This document shows positions 52,988 to 60,184 of a stretch of DNA of 64,000 bases, piece by piece. Source of the DNA: an uncultured Oscillospiraceae bacterium (lineage in GTDB: Bacteria; Bacillota; Clostridia; Oscillospirales; Oscillospiraceae); the NCBI GenBank assembly GCA_910577525.1, contig CAJTLI010000013.1, forward strand, positions 1-64,000, read 5' to 3'. The translations under genes and the position numbers were made by a program. Numbering within the stretch: position 1 is the stretch's first letter; each line of letters starts with the position of its first letter. Below the pieces are notes generated by a model. The model worked only from the letters and a program-made list of their open reading frames with translations, was not told where the DNA came from and searched no databases.

Positions 52988-53947
52988 ATGTGCGCCATTT
53001 TCGGAGTGCTGGACTATCAGGGAAAGCTGACCCCGCCCCAGCGGATCGGGCTGTTTCGGGCGCTGGCGGATGCCGCCCAGGCGAGGGGCACCGATGCCAG
53101 CGGGGTGGCCTACATTCATAACGGGGTCGTGCAGATTCAGAAAGCCCCCCGGCCCGCCTGTAGAATGCGCTGGCGCATCCATACCCAGGCCCGGTATCTC
53201 ATGGGCCACACCCGCATGACCACCCAGGGCGCGGCCAGCAGGAACTACAACAACCATCCCTTTCCTGGCAGGGCCGGAAGCCAGCCTTTTGCCCTGGCCC
53301 ACAACGGGGTGATCTATAACGATGTGGAGCTGCGTAAGGCCCGGAATCTGCCCGCCACAAAAATTGAGACAGACAGCTATGTGGCGGTGCAGCTTTTGGA
53401 GGGGCAGGGCGGCTTGTCCATGGACGGCTTGCGGCAGATGGCCGAGGCGTTGCGGGGAACGTACACCCTCACGGTGCTAGACGGGGACAACACGTTGTAC
53501 TTTGTGCGGGGGAATAATCCACTCGCCATCCGCCTGTACCCTCGACTGGGCTGCTACCTCTACGCCTCCACCGACGAGATATTAAACGCGGCGCTGGCGG
53601 GGTTGGGACTGTCCGGGCTGTCCTATACGGAAATTCCCATCGGCCAGGGGGATATCATGGCCGTTGACGCCCAAGGCCGACGTACCGCCTCCCGGTTTGA
53701 CGATGCCCACATCCAAACCCAGTTTTGTTTTGATTGGGGATGGAGCGGCCCCATCCGCGAATATGACGCGGACAGCTATTTGGAGATGGTGGTGGAGTAC
53801 GGCAAGCGCCGGGGTGTGCCGGAAGGGGAGCTGCGGCTGCTGACAGAGGCCGAGTACGACGCCTTGGATCTGGAGGAGATGATCTACAACAAGCAGTTCC
53901 GGGCGTACTGCCTCCGGGAAATTCTGGCGGAGTACGGGGTGCGGTGA
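52988..53947 (+). CDS. Class-II glutamine amidotransferase
   Basis: The start must be ATG 52988, because the next codon is the nucleophile Cys (MCAIFG), which is exposed once the initiator Met is removed. The 319-residue protein has the Ntn glutaminase features GHTRMTTQGAASRNYNNHPF near 70, LAHNGVIYNDVEL near 105 and ETDSYVAVQLL near 125. It hydrolyses glutamine to deliver ammonia. No synthetase domain is fused to it, so it likely works with the adjacent amidoligase. The C-terminal 100 residues have no clear match. Confidence 0.88.
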   Translation: MCAIFGVLDYQGKLTPPQRIGLFRALADAAQARGTDASGVAYIHNGVVQIQKAPRPACRMRWRIHTQARYLMGHTRMTTQGAASRNYNNHPFPGRAGSQPFALAHNGVIYNDVELRKARNLPATKIETDSYVAVQLLEGQGGLSMDGLRQMAEALRGTYTLTVLDGDNTLYFVRGNNPLAIRLYPRLGCYLYASTDEILNAALAGLGLSGLSYTEIPIGQGDIMAVDAQGRRTASRFDDAHIQTQFCFDWGWSGPIREYDADSYLEMVVEYGKRRGVPEGELRLLTEAEYDALDLEEMIYNKQFRAYCLREILAEYGVR

Positions 53948-53993
53948 GCGTGCCGCTGGGGTATACCCGAACGGCACGGCGGAAAAGCATAGC

Positions 53994-54047
53994 AATAGGG
54001 CCGGTTTCCGGGTTTTGGCATATGCCAGCCCGCAAACCGACCCTATT
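53994..54047. terminator. Bidirectional terminator-like palindrome
   Basis: AATAGGG...CGGTTT...CGGG pairs with CCCG...AAACCG...CCCTATT over about 17 bp with small bulges, centred on GGCATATGCC. It lies between the convergent GATase-II and toxin genes. Confidence 0.75.
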
Positions 54048-54060
54048 GGCACCAATCTGC

Positions 54061-54399
54061 TTAGTCCTGTTCTGCCAGGTGCGCCGCCAAATCCTGACCC
54101 CTGGTACAGACGGCCCGGATAAAGACCTGCCGCCCGTCCTCGTCCACACTGTACAGCACCACATCATTCCAGGTGACATACTGCCGCACACCCCGCCCTG
54201 CCCACGGCTCCACATGATAAGGCTGATACTTGAACGGGAAAGTGGTAAGCTGTTTCTGAATCTCAAATTTCAGCCGAAAATACCACTCCTCAGCCAAATC
54301 AGGATCATGAAACTGGGCCGCAATATAGTCCGCCTTTTCCTCAATGTCCTGTATGGCGCTTTCGGTGTAGACAATCTTATACTGCGGTATCTGTGCCAT
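54061..54399 (-). CDS. RelE/ParE-type toxin
   Basis: The 112-residue protein has the RelE/ParE fold signature: YKIVYTESAIQDIEEKADYI at the N-terminus, then LTTFPFKYQPYH and the C-terminal YSVDEDGRQVFIRAV. It overlaps the upstream antitoxin gene by 23 bp. RelE family toxins cut mRNA on the ribosome, whereas ParE toxins poison gyrase; this sequence does not decide which. Confidence 0.88.
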   Translation of the reverse strand: MAQIPQYKIVYTESAIQDIEEKADYIAAQFHDPDLAEEWYFRLKFEIQKQLTTFPFKYQPYHVEPWAGRGVRQYVTWNDVVLYSVDEDGRQVFIRAVCTRGQDLAAHLAEQD

Positions 54400-54685
54400 G
54401 GGCGAACTGTCCTTTCATGCGGCGGTCAAGCTCGTCCTGGCTGTATACCCGGCCCGCCGCAATATCGGCCTCGCTTCGGAGCAGCTTGGCATCTACCTCC
54501 TGGGCCGTCATATCCTCCCAGGCTTTGAGGGTGGGACGGAAAGGCATCCCACCCTCCTGCAAGCTCTGCTGGGCAAAAATGCGCACGGCCTCCGCAAAAG
54601 AAGTGCCTAAATTGCGGTATAGCTCCTCCACTTCGGCCTTGAGGTCACTGTTCATTCTGATTTGCAGGGTGGCATCCATTGCCAT
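54377..54685 (-). CDS. RelB/DinJ-type antitoxin
   Basis: ATG 54685 follows AAGGAGG, giving 102 residues. The N-terminal ribbon-helix-helix (ATLQIRMNSDLKAEVEELYR, then NLGTSFAEAVRIFAQQS) matches RelB/DinJ DNA-binding antitoxins, and the acidic C-terminus would wrap the toxin. A 24-bp palindrome overlaps its promoter region, consistent with autoregulation. Confidence 0.9.
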   Translation of the reverse strand: MAMDATLQIRMNSDLKAEVEELYRNLGTSFAEAVRIFAQQSLQEGGMPFRPTLKAWEDMTAQEVDAKLLRSEADIAAGRVYSQDELDRRMKGQFAHGTDTAV

Positions 54686-54697
54686 ATCCACCGCCTC

Positions 54698-54721
54698 CTT
54701 GTAGTGCTATTGTACTACAAG
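54698..54721. promoter_or_regulatory. Palindromic operator of the RelBE-type module
   Basis: CTTGTAGT and ACTACAAG flank an 8-bp centre directly upstream of the antitoxin ribosome binding site. Ribbon-helix-helix antitoxins bind such sites cooperatively. Confidence 0.65.
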
Positions 54722-54766
54722 TATTCCCTCGCGTCAAGAAAACTTGCTTGAAAGGAAGTGGCTGAT

Positions 54767-55318
54767 TTGAAAATAGGTTACGTCCGTGTCAGCACCCAGG
54801 AGCAGAACACCATCCGGCAGGAGCTGCTAATGGAAAGCCTGGGTGCGGATGAGGTCTACATCGACCGCATGAGCGGCAAAAGCACAGACAGGCCGGAGCT
54901 AAAAAAGCTGATGGAGTACGTGCGCCGGGGCGACACGGTGATCGTGGAATCCATCAGCCGGTTTGCCCGCAATACCCGCGACCTGTTGGAGCTGGTGGAA
55001 CGGCTGTCGGCCAAGGGGGTAGAGTTCGTATCCAAAAAGGAGGCCATCGACACCACCACCCCCAGCGGGAAGTTCATGCTCACCATCTTCGGAGCTGTGG
55101 CCGAGCTGGAGCGGGAGTATATCCTACAGCGCCAGCAGGAGGGGATTGCCATTGCCAAGGCCAACGGCATCTACAAGGGCCGGAGGCCCATCCAGCGCCC
55201 AGAGTTCCCCCAGGTGGCGGAGCTCTGGAGGGAGGGGAAGATCACGGCGGTGGAGGCTATGCGGCGGCTGGATATGAAGCCGCGCACGTTTTATCGGAGG
55301 GTGAAAGCCCTGCCGTAA
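54767..55318 (+). CDS. Small serine recombinase (resolvase/invertase family)
   Basis: TTG 54767 (AAAGGAAG 8 bp upstream) gives 183 residues; an upstream GTG has no room for a ribosome binding site. The protein has the resolvase catalytic domain with Ser in GYVRVSTQEQN, the E helix FGAVAELEREYILQRQQEG, and a short C-terminal HTH (KITAVEAMRRLDMKPRTFYR). It probably resolves dimers or inverts a segment rather than integrating the element. Confidence 0.92.
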   Translation: MKIGYVRVSTQEQNTIRQELLMESLGADEVYIDRMSGKSTDRPELKKLMEYVRRGDTVIVESISRFARNTRDLLELVERLSAKGVEFVSKKEAIDTTTPSGKFMLTIFGAVAELEREYILQRQQEGIAIAKANGIYKGRRPIQRPEFPQVAELWREGKITAVEAMRRLDMKPRTFYRRVKALP

Positions 55319-55322
55319 AGAA

Positions 55323-55355
55323 AAAGATCAGCCGCCCATTGGCTGGTCTTTTTTT
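55323..55355 (+). terminator. Terminator after the resolvase gene
   Basis: GATCAGCC and GGCTGGTC form an 8-bp stem followed by TTTTTTT. It overlaps the 3' end of the convergent XRE gene. Confidence 0.85.
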
Positions 55356-55669
55356 GCGTCCATTGCCATGAGAAACGTCCGCAGAAGCCGCTCCGCGTAC
55401 TCCCGCTCCGTGGGTGTGGCGCTTTGAAGCATGAGGGCTATGGTATTGCTCTCCTCCACTGTGGACGTACCATATAAAATATAGTCCGTAGACAGCCGGA
55501 GGGCACGGGATATTTTACACAGGGTTGGGACGGACATTCCCTTCACCCCCAGCTCAATATCCGAGCAGAACTTGGGCGTCACGTCCAGCAGCTCGGCAAA
55601 CTGCTCCCGGGTGTAGCCCATAAACTCCCGCTGTGTACGGATTCGCTTTCCAATCGCGCCCCAGTCCAT
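55328..55669 (-). CDS. XRE-family helix-turn-helix regulator
   Basis: The 113-residue protein has a Cro/C1 HTH (IGKRIRTQREFMGYTREQFA, then ELLDVTPKFCSDIELGVKGM) and a short C-terminal helix region. It is divergent from the zinc-ribbon operon, and three TTGTAG-type repeats lie in the shared promoter region. This suggests that it represses the operon and perhaps itself. Confidence 0.85.
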   Translation of the reverse strand: MDWGAIGKRIRTQREFMGYTREQFAELLDVTPKFCSDIELGVKGMSVPTLCKISRALRLSTDYILYGTSTVEESNTIALMLQSATPTEREYAERLLRTFLMAMDAKKDQPMGG

Positions 55670-55687
55670 TCAACCCCTCCGTTCCTT

Positions 55688-55762
55688 CTGTAGTTTAACC
55701 CGGAAAGTTGTAGTTATAAATAAACTTACAGGGTTTACATCTGAGAACTTGTAGGGTATAAT
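55688..55762. promoter_or_regulatory. Divergent promoter region with three TTGTAG-like operators
   Basis: CTGTAGTTTAA (55688-55698), TTGTAGTTATAA (55708-55719) and TTGTAGGGTATAA (55749-55761) are spaced about 20 and 41 bp apart. On the plus strand TTTACA (55734-55739), a 17-bp spacer and TATAAT (55757-55762) form the promoter of the zinc-ribbon operon. The third operator overlaps its -10, so repressor binding would block it. Confidence 0.65.
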
Positions 55763-55823
55763 CAAAGCTATAATGACACAAGTATCGTGCGACATAGAAA
55801 AATATTTTAAAGGAGTTGTGCGA

Positions 55824-56513
55824 ATGAAATGTCAGCATTGCGGGGTTGGAAACCCCGATACAGCTAAGTTTTGCAGAAAATGCGGCAAGCCGGTTATGGC
55901 GGAACAGCCTAAACCTACTCCGAAACAGCAGCCTGCTTCCGAACTTAGGCCGGAAGTTGTCTCGACACCGCAGGATACCATATGTCCCCACTGTGGTCAA
56001 AAGGACTGTCAGCCTATGATGCGCAGCATTACAAATATCAAAACTTCCGGGTACAGTTGGAGCTCTGGGTGCTGCGGGATGCTTTTTATGGGGCCATTTG
56101 GACTGCTGTGCGGGCTGTGTGGCACAGGCTCCAAGATTGATACAAAAAATGAGACTGTCTGGATCTGCAAAAATTGCGGAAAAGAGCATTTATCTCAGAA
56201 ATCAGCATTGGACAAAGCGCAAACTACTGTTGCCAGCTATGCGATGACAATTTTACTTATTGCCCTTTTCCTCTCTGCGTGGCACTCGAATGGCGGCTTG
56301 ACTTGGCTGATCCCCTTTGCCTGGGCATTCAGCCCATTGGTTGCCTGGAATATAATAGACGATGAATTATCAAAGGAACTTGGTTATCCCTTCAAAGAAA
56401 TCCTACCTCCCGGCACATCGGTATCAAGCTATTTACTGATTGCGGAAATCGCAACAGCTCTGGTGCTTTTATTCGGGGGGCCTCTCGTTATTGATTTTCT
56501 GTCAGGACTATGA
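55824..56513 (+). CDS. Zinc-ribbon membrane protein (first gene of an operon)
   Basis: ATG 55824 follows AAAGGAG, giving 229 residues. It has an N-terminal zinc ribbon (CQHCGVGNPDTAKFCRKCG), two more Cys pairs (CPHCGQKDC and CKNCGKEH), and hydrophobic stretches near 95-115, 145-185 and 205-225. DNA here is AT-rich. Its stop overlaps the DUF2085 gene start (ATGA). The function is unknown; such proteins are common cargo of mobile elements. Confidence 0.7.
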   Translation: MKCQHCGVGNPDTAKFCRKCGKPVMAEQPKPTPKQQPASELRPEVVSTPQDTICPHCGQKDCQPMMRSITNIKTSGYSWSSGCCGMLFMGPFGLLCGLCGTGSKIDTKNETVWICKNCGKEHLSQKSALDKAQTTVASYAMTILLIALFLSAWHSNGGLTWLIPFAWAFSPLVAWNIIDDELSKELGYPFKEILPPGTSVSSYLLIAEIATALVLLFGGPLVIDFLSGL

Positions 56514-56857
56514 GTAAAGTATACTCCTTCTGTATGACCCTTGGGCGGTTATCCGGCTGTCACCAAATGCCGGAACGCAGCCTTTTCTTTCGCGGAAAAC
56601 AATTCCCAATCTGTGCCCGATGCACTGGGGTGTTTTTGGGAGAACTCGCTGGGTTAATCAGTTACCGCTGGTTTCAGCCCCCTCTGTGGGCAATCCCCGT
56701 TTTGGGTGGTCTGATGCTGCTGGACTGGGGCATCCAGTCCCTTGGCTGGCGGGAATCCACCAATCTGAGAAGGTTAATCACAGGCGTGCTGTGCGGCTAT
56801 GCCTATATCTGCGGATTTTTGATGATTTGCAAATGGGTCGTTACATCAATAACTTAG
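56510..56857 (+). CDS. DUF2085 membrane protein
   Basis: The 115-residue protein carries the DUF2085 signature: CHQMPERSLFFRGKQFPICA, then RCTGVFLGELAGL, with two further membrane segments near 55-75 and 85-110. The conserved His/Cys residues suggest metal or redox chemistry in the membrane, but the family role is not known. It is translationally coupled to the preceding zinc-ribbon gene, and the next gene starts 16 bp later. Confidence 0.82.
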   Translation: MSKVYSFCMTLGRLSGCHQMPERSLFFRGKQFPICARCTGVFLGELAGLISYRWFQPPLWAIPVLGGLMLLDWGIQSLGWRESTNLRRLITGVLCGYAYICGFLMICKWVVTSIT

Positions 56858-56873
56858 AAAGGATCTACATAAC

Positions 56874-58787
56874 ATGAGCGGTTTTTGTGTGAATTGCGGC
56901 ACTTCGTTACCTGAGAACGCCGGTTTCTGTCCGAAATGCGGGACAAAAGTTGAAATACCCCGCTGCCCCGCCTGTGGGAAAGAAATTGATTATGGAATGG
57001 ATTTCTGCATTTACTGCGGGAATTCCCTCACAACAAAAAAGGATGAGCCGTCCACGCCTATACACTTGCCCGGGTCGGAGCCTCAACCCGAGGTGCCCGC
57101 CGAAAACTCTGCGCAAGGTATGGAGTCGGCTGCACCATCCAGGCAGGATCTCCCAACTGAACCTCCGCAAAACGGTGAGAGAACCCATAATGACGATGAT
57201 GCGCGGCAGTTTTCATGGTCTTATGTAAGAATGGGGGCATTGGGAGTTCGGAGGTATGACATTACTGCGACACTAACTGCCGAAACGCTTCAGGTCAAGG
57301 AGCAGAAGCGTTTCGGCTGGAAACCAACATCAAACGAAACAGATATTGCGCTGACAGATATCCAGCAGGTACATATCAGCTCAAAGGCATCCTTTTTGTA
57401 CTGGGGCTTATTCGCGGCTTTGGTCACGTTGGGCGTTGTTGCCTTTGTCGTGGGTGCCCTTAACTCAACAGCGTGTGTTCTACTCGCTCTCTTTGCCGCA
57501 GTTTACGCTTGGCTTGGTTCGTTCCAGCTTCTTCATAACGAACTCGTCATCGCGGATCACAGCGGCAAGGAAACTGTTTTAAAGGGCGGAAAGCGGGAAC
57601 TTCTTCAACAGCTTGAGCACGAACTGACCAATAGGGCTGGAATCGGCCCCAAAGAATTTCAAAGCGCAGCCGGAATAATCATCCTAGCTATTACAGCTGG
57701 GATTGCCGTAATTATTGGATTCATACTATTAGCGGGGGATGGGCGGCTTACACCTGCACACGAAATTGAGGAAAAATTGATTGGCGAATGGGGAGTACAG
57801 TATGTGGAGGACAACGGAACAGCAGTGTACTCCTATGACATCTTTTTGGCACAGGGATATACAGATGAGGAAATAAAGTTATTGTTCTCCAACAACTATA
57901 TACAATTTTTTGATAACCACTCATTTGAGTGGGTCTTATGTGATGAAACAGGATATTCCGAATCAGTCTATGGTACATGGAAGGCTAATGGAGTCAACGG
58001 AAAAAATGTTACTCTAAAATCATCAGATGGGGAAGTCAAAGGCTATTTGGGCGGTGATTACCTCTACTTTAAAAGTGATACGTTTTTCATAAAGACAAGT
58101 GCATTTGAATTGGCACGAATTCGTAATTTAATGCGCGATGAAGAAATATATAAACAACCTGACTATGAAGCATTTGAATCAAGTGAGCCATCTAAGGAAC
58201 CTTTTGCTACATCCTTTAGCATTCCATACCGTCTATACCAGGCTATATCTGAGAAGACACTGTTTCCTGTCCGTGATGCATATTATGCTAAATATGATGA
58301 ACCGGCACAGGTTGGAATGTTATCCTGTGACTCCATATACTTTGATTGGAGCGGCGAATGGTATGACACAGTCAGCTTTGCAGTTGTAGATATGGATGGA
58401 GACGGCGAAAATGAAATCATTCTATCTGGTGATTCCGGGTTCGATGGACTGTACACGGTTATGCATGAGTATGAAGGGTCCGTGTACGGATATACGGTTG
58501 GATATAGAGGAATGACTCCGTTGCTAACAAATGGGCTGTTCGGCAGCAGCAGCGGAGCGTCGGATTTTCATATCAGCAGGTTCGAATTCTATGAAGACAA
58601 TGCAAGCGTTTGGGATTTAGCCTGCGAATTATATCAAGACGAAAACAGCTACTATATTTTTGAAGCCCAAGTATCTCAGGAGGAATACGAAAATTATTTG
58701 TCCGAAATAGGTTGGGATTGGAATAACGAAGCCGTATTTTATGAGTTTACAGATGCCAATATACAAAACTTGTTAGCTCCACAATAG
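56874..58787 (+). CDS. Large zinc-ribbon membrane protein with extracellular Ca-binding-like repeat
   Basis: The 637-residue protein has two N-terminal zinc ribbons (CVNCGTSLPENAGFCPKCG and CPACGKEIDYGMDFCIYCG), a low-complexity linker, a bacterial-PH-like strand-rich region (about 120-165) and membrane segments near 172-220 and 262-285. The external region contains DMDGDGENEI, an EF-hand or VCBS-like calcium-binding loop (about residue 500). Zinc-ribbon/PH/membrane layouts often sense envelope status. The partner genes upstream share the operon. Its role in the element is not known. Confidence 0.72.
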   Translation: MSGFCVNCGTSLPENAGFCPKCGTKVEIPRCPACGKEIDYGMDFCIYCGNSLTTKKDEPSTPIHLPGSEPQPEVPAENSAQGMESAAPSRQDLPTEPPQNGERTHNDDDARQFSWSYVRMGALGVRRYDITATLTAETLQVKEQKRFGWKPTSNETDIALTDIQQVHISSKASFLYWGLFAALVTLGVVAFVVGALNSTACVLLALFAAVYAWLGSFQLLHNELVIADHSGKETVLKGGKRELLQQLEHELTNRAGIGPKEFQSAAGIIILAITAGIAVIIGFILLAGDGRLTPAHEIEEKLIGEWGVQYVEDNGTAVYSYDIFLAQGYTDEEIKLLFSNNYIQFFDNHSFEWVLCDETGYSESVYGTWKANGVNGKNVTLKSSDGEVKGYLGGDYLYFKSDTFFIKTSAFELARIRNLMRDEEIYKQPDYEAFESSEPSKEPFATSFSIPYRLYQAISEKTLFPVRDAYYAKYDEPAQVGMLSCDSIYFDWSGEWYDTVSFAVVDMDGDGENEIILSGDSGFDGLYTVMHEYEGSVYGYTVGYRGMTPLLTNGLFGSSSGASDFHISRFEFYEDNASVWDLACELYQDENSYYIFEAQVSQEEYENYLSEIGWDWNNEAVFYEFTDANIQNLLAPQ

Positions 58788-58821
58788 CCCCAGTTACATC
58801 CTGTATGCACTTTATTTAGCT

Positions 58822-58856
58822 GAATGCCCGAGCGGGACCCACCCGCCCGGGCATTC
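58822..58856. terminator. Terminator at the right end of the element
   Basis: GAATGCCCG and CGGGCATTC flank AGCGGGACCCACCCGC, itself partly paired (GCGGG/CCCGC). It ends the zinc-ribbon operon and also separates the element from the convergent dpaA 5' segment. Confidence 0.75.
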
Positions 58857-58874
58857 GCCCCCTTCTCCCCACTG

Positions 58875-59282
58875 TTACCATACCGCTAACGCCACAGGGA
58901 TAGCGTTCAGCACCGCCAGCTCCTCCCGGGCGAAGTAGTCCCGCAGAATCAGCCCCCGTTCCGCCGCCATGCGGTCCAACGCCTCCCCCACCATCCCCGC
59001 GCACACCAGCTGGCCGGGGCGCAGGGCGTCCAGCACCTCGGGCAGCATGTGCCGCTGTGCCGACAGCGGGGCGTTCAGCGCCCCGTCCGCCCCTGCCGCG
59101 GGGAGGGGAAGCACCACGCAGTCCGCCCGGTCCGCCCCGGCCATGGACGGCTCGCATTGGATTCCCTCGCCCTGCTCCAGGGCGAATGGGTGTACGCAGT
59201 GGCCGTCGTCGGCCAGCAGCGCGGCCAGCGCCGCCTGACGGGGGTCGCCCCCCGCCACCCAGAAATTTTTTGCCCGCAGCAT
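58875..59282 (-). pseudogene. dpaA: 5' segment of interrupted dpaA (dipicolinate synthase subunit A, N-terminal half)
   Basis: ATG 59282 follows GGAGG by 6 bp. The 135-residue frame (MLRAKNFWVAGGDPRQAALA...) contains DCVVLPLPAAGADG, LRPGQLVCAGMVG and LILRDYFAREELAVLNAIP, the N-terminal domain of DpaA. Only the first 129 codons are DpaA; the last residues VALAVW and stop come from the element. The continuation is the 3' segment at 43765-44241. As it stands, no complete DpaA can be made, so spores would lack dipicolinate unless the element is removed. Confidence 0.93.
58878..58893. repeat. Right junction arm (attachment site) of the dpaA element
   Basis: CCATACCGCTAACGCC on the plus strand is the exact inverse of the left arm at 44248-44263. 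On the minus strand dpaA reads AAC GCT ATC CCT up to this point, then runs through five element-encoded residues and one Trp to a stop. Confidence 0.8.
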
Positions 59283-59431
59283 AATCAACCTCCTGTCCGG
59301 GCCGCCTGGCCCTGTTCGTCATCAACCCAGTGTATTCCCGCTTTGACAAAGGGTGACAGACCAAGGACCGGCGCAAGTTTTTTGCCAATCGGGGCATACT
59401 GATTCCACCAATCTGTCTGGAGGGATCAAAC

Positions 59432-60073
59432 ATGGCAAACGCCTACCAAAATTACCATCAGGGCAAGCTCGACTTTATGGACAGCCGGACCCGGGAAAAC
59501 CTGATGCGCGCCTTCGCCGGGGAGAGCCAGGCCCGCAACCGCTACACCATGGCCGCCTCTGCGGCCCGGAAGGAGAAGCTGGAGGTGGTGGCCCGGGTGT
59601 TCGAGTTCACCGCCGACCAGGAGCGGGCCCACGCCAAGGTCTTTTACGACCTGCTGCTGCCCAGCGCCGGAAGAAACATCTCCGTGGACGGCTGTTACCC
59701 CATCGACCTGTCCGACCGCACGGCAGACCTGCTGAAGGCCGCCCGGCACAATGAATATCAGGAATTCGAGCACGATTACGCCGAATTTGCCCAGATCGCC
59801 CACGAGGAGGGATTCGACCTCATCGGCGGGCAGTTTGAGCTGATCGCTCAGATTGAGAGAACCCACGGAGACCGCTTCGGCCTGTTCGCCGACCGGCTGG
59901 AACAGGGGACGCTGTTCGCCGAAAAAGGGGAGACTTTGTGGATGTGCCTCAATTGCGGCGAGATCGTCAAATCCTCTATCGCGCCCCAGGCGTGCCCGGT
60001 CTGCCGCCACAACCAGGGGTATTATGTCCGCCTGGATATGGCTCCCTTCACCGGGGAGGGCGGCGCGTCCTAA
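59432..60073 (+). CDS. Rubrerythrin family protein
   Basis: The 213-residue protein has the ferritin-like four-helix di-iron domain with EXXH and Glu ligands (FAGESQARNRYTMAAS near 30, FTADQERAHAKVFYDL near 65, HNEYQEFEHDYAEFAQIAHEEG near 110). A C-terminal rubredoxin-like FeCys4 site (CLNCGEIV...CPVCRHNQGY) follows. It reduces hydrogen peroxide in anaerobes. The ribosome binding site is GGAGGGA, and it appears monocistronic. Confidence 0.92.
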   Translation: MANAYQNYHQGKLDFMDSRTRENLMRAFAGESQARNRYTMAASAARKEKLEVVARVFEFTADQERAHAKVFYDLLLPSAGRNISVDGCYPIDLSDRTADLLKAARHNEYQEFEHDYAEFAQIAHEEGFDLIGGQFELIAQIERTHGDRFGLFADRLEQGTLFAEKGETLWMCLNCGEIVKSSIAPQACPVCRHNQGYYVRLDMAPFTGEGGAS

Positions 60074-60083
60074 AACCGGCAAA

Positions 60084-60111
60084 ACGGCTCCCGCCCGCGG
60101 GCGGGGGCCGT
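60084..60111 (+). terminator. Terminator after rubrerythrin
   Basis: ACGGCTCCCGCCC and GGGCGGGGGCCGT form a 13-bp near-perfect stem with a 2-nt centre, followed by AATTT. Confidence 0.75.
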
Positions 60112-60120
60112 AATTTATGC

Positions 60121-60149
60121 TTGCGTTTGCGGTGGGGACGGCTTATAAT
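60121..60149 (+). promoter_or_regulatory. pncB promoter
   Basis: TTGCGT (60121-60126), a 17-bp spacer and TATAAT (60144-60149) lie about 35 bp before ATG 60185. Confidence 0.75.
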
Positions 60150-60184
60150 GGGAGGCACTTATGATGGAGGAGGGATGAATTCCC

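Larger units (their letters stand above)
44242..58898. mobile_element. 14.65-kb skin-like element interrupting dpaA
   Basis: The boundaries are set by where dpaA reading stops and resumes: codon Thr (44239-44241) on the left and codon Pro (58896-58898) on the right. Codon alignment of the two junctions gives 14,654 bp whichever shared base is the crossover. Both junctions read Asn-Ala-Ile/Leu-Pro in frame (AACGC shared at 44249-44253 and 58903-58907). A 16-bp inverted repeat (CCATACCGCTAACGCC) sits just inside each end. The cargo includes a large serine recombinase, SF3 primase, excisionase-like HTH, two toxin-antitoxin-like modules, a resolvase, an amidoligase/GATase-II pair and a zinc-ribbon membrane operon. 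No conjugation or capsid genes are visible. Several stretches (49.2-51.3 and 55.7-58.8 kb) are much AT-richer than the flanks. Confidence 0.88.

Noticed and set aside
54767..55318. Integrase of the dpaA element
   Set aside because: It is a short resolvase/invertase without the long C-terminal domain needed for integration at a specific site, and a large serine recombinase lies nearer an end.
44242..58907. Integrative conjugative element or prophage
   Set aside because: No relaxase, T4SS, terminase, portal or capsid gene was seen, so the element is not called an ICE or a complete prophage.
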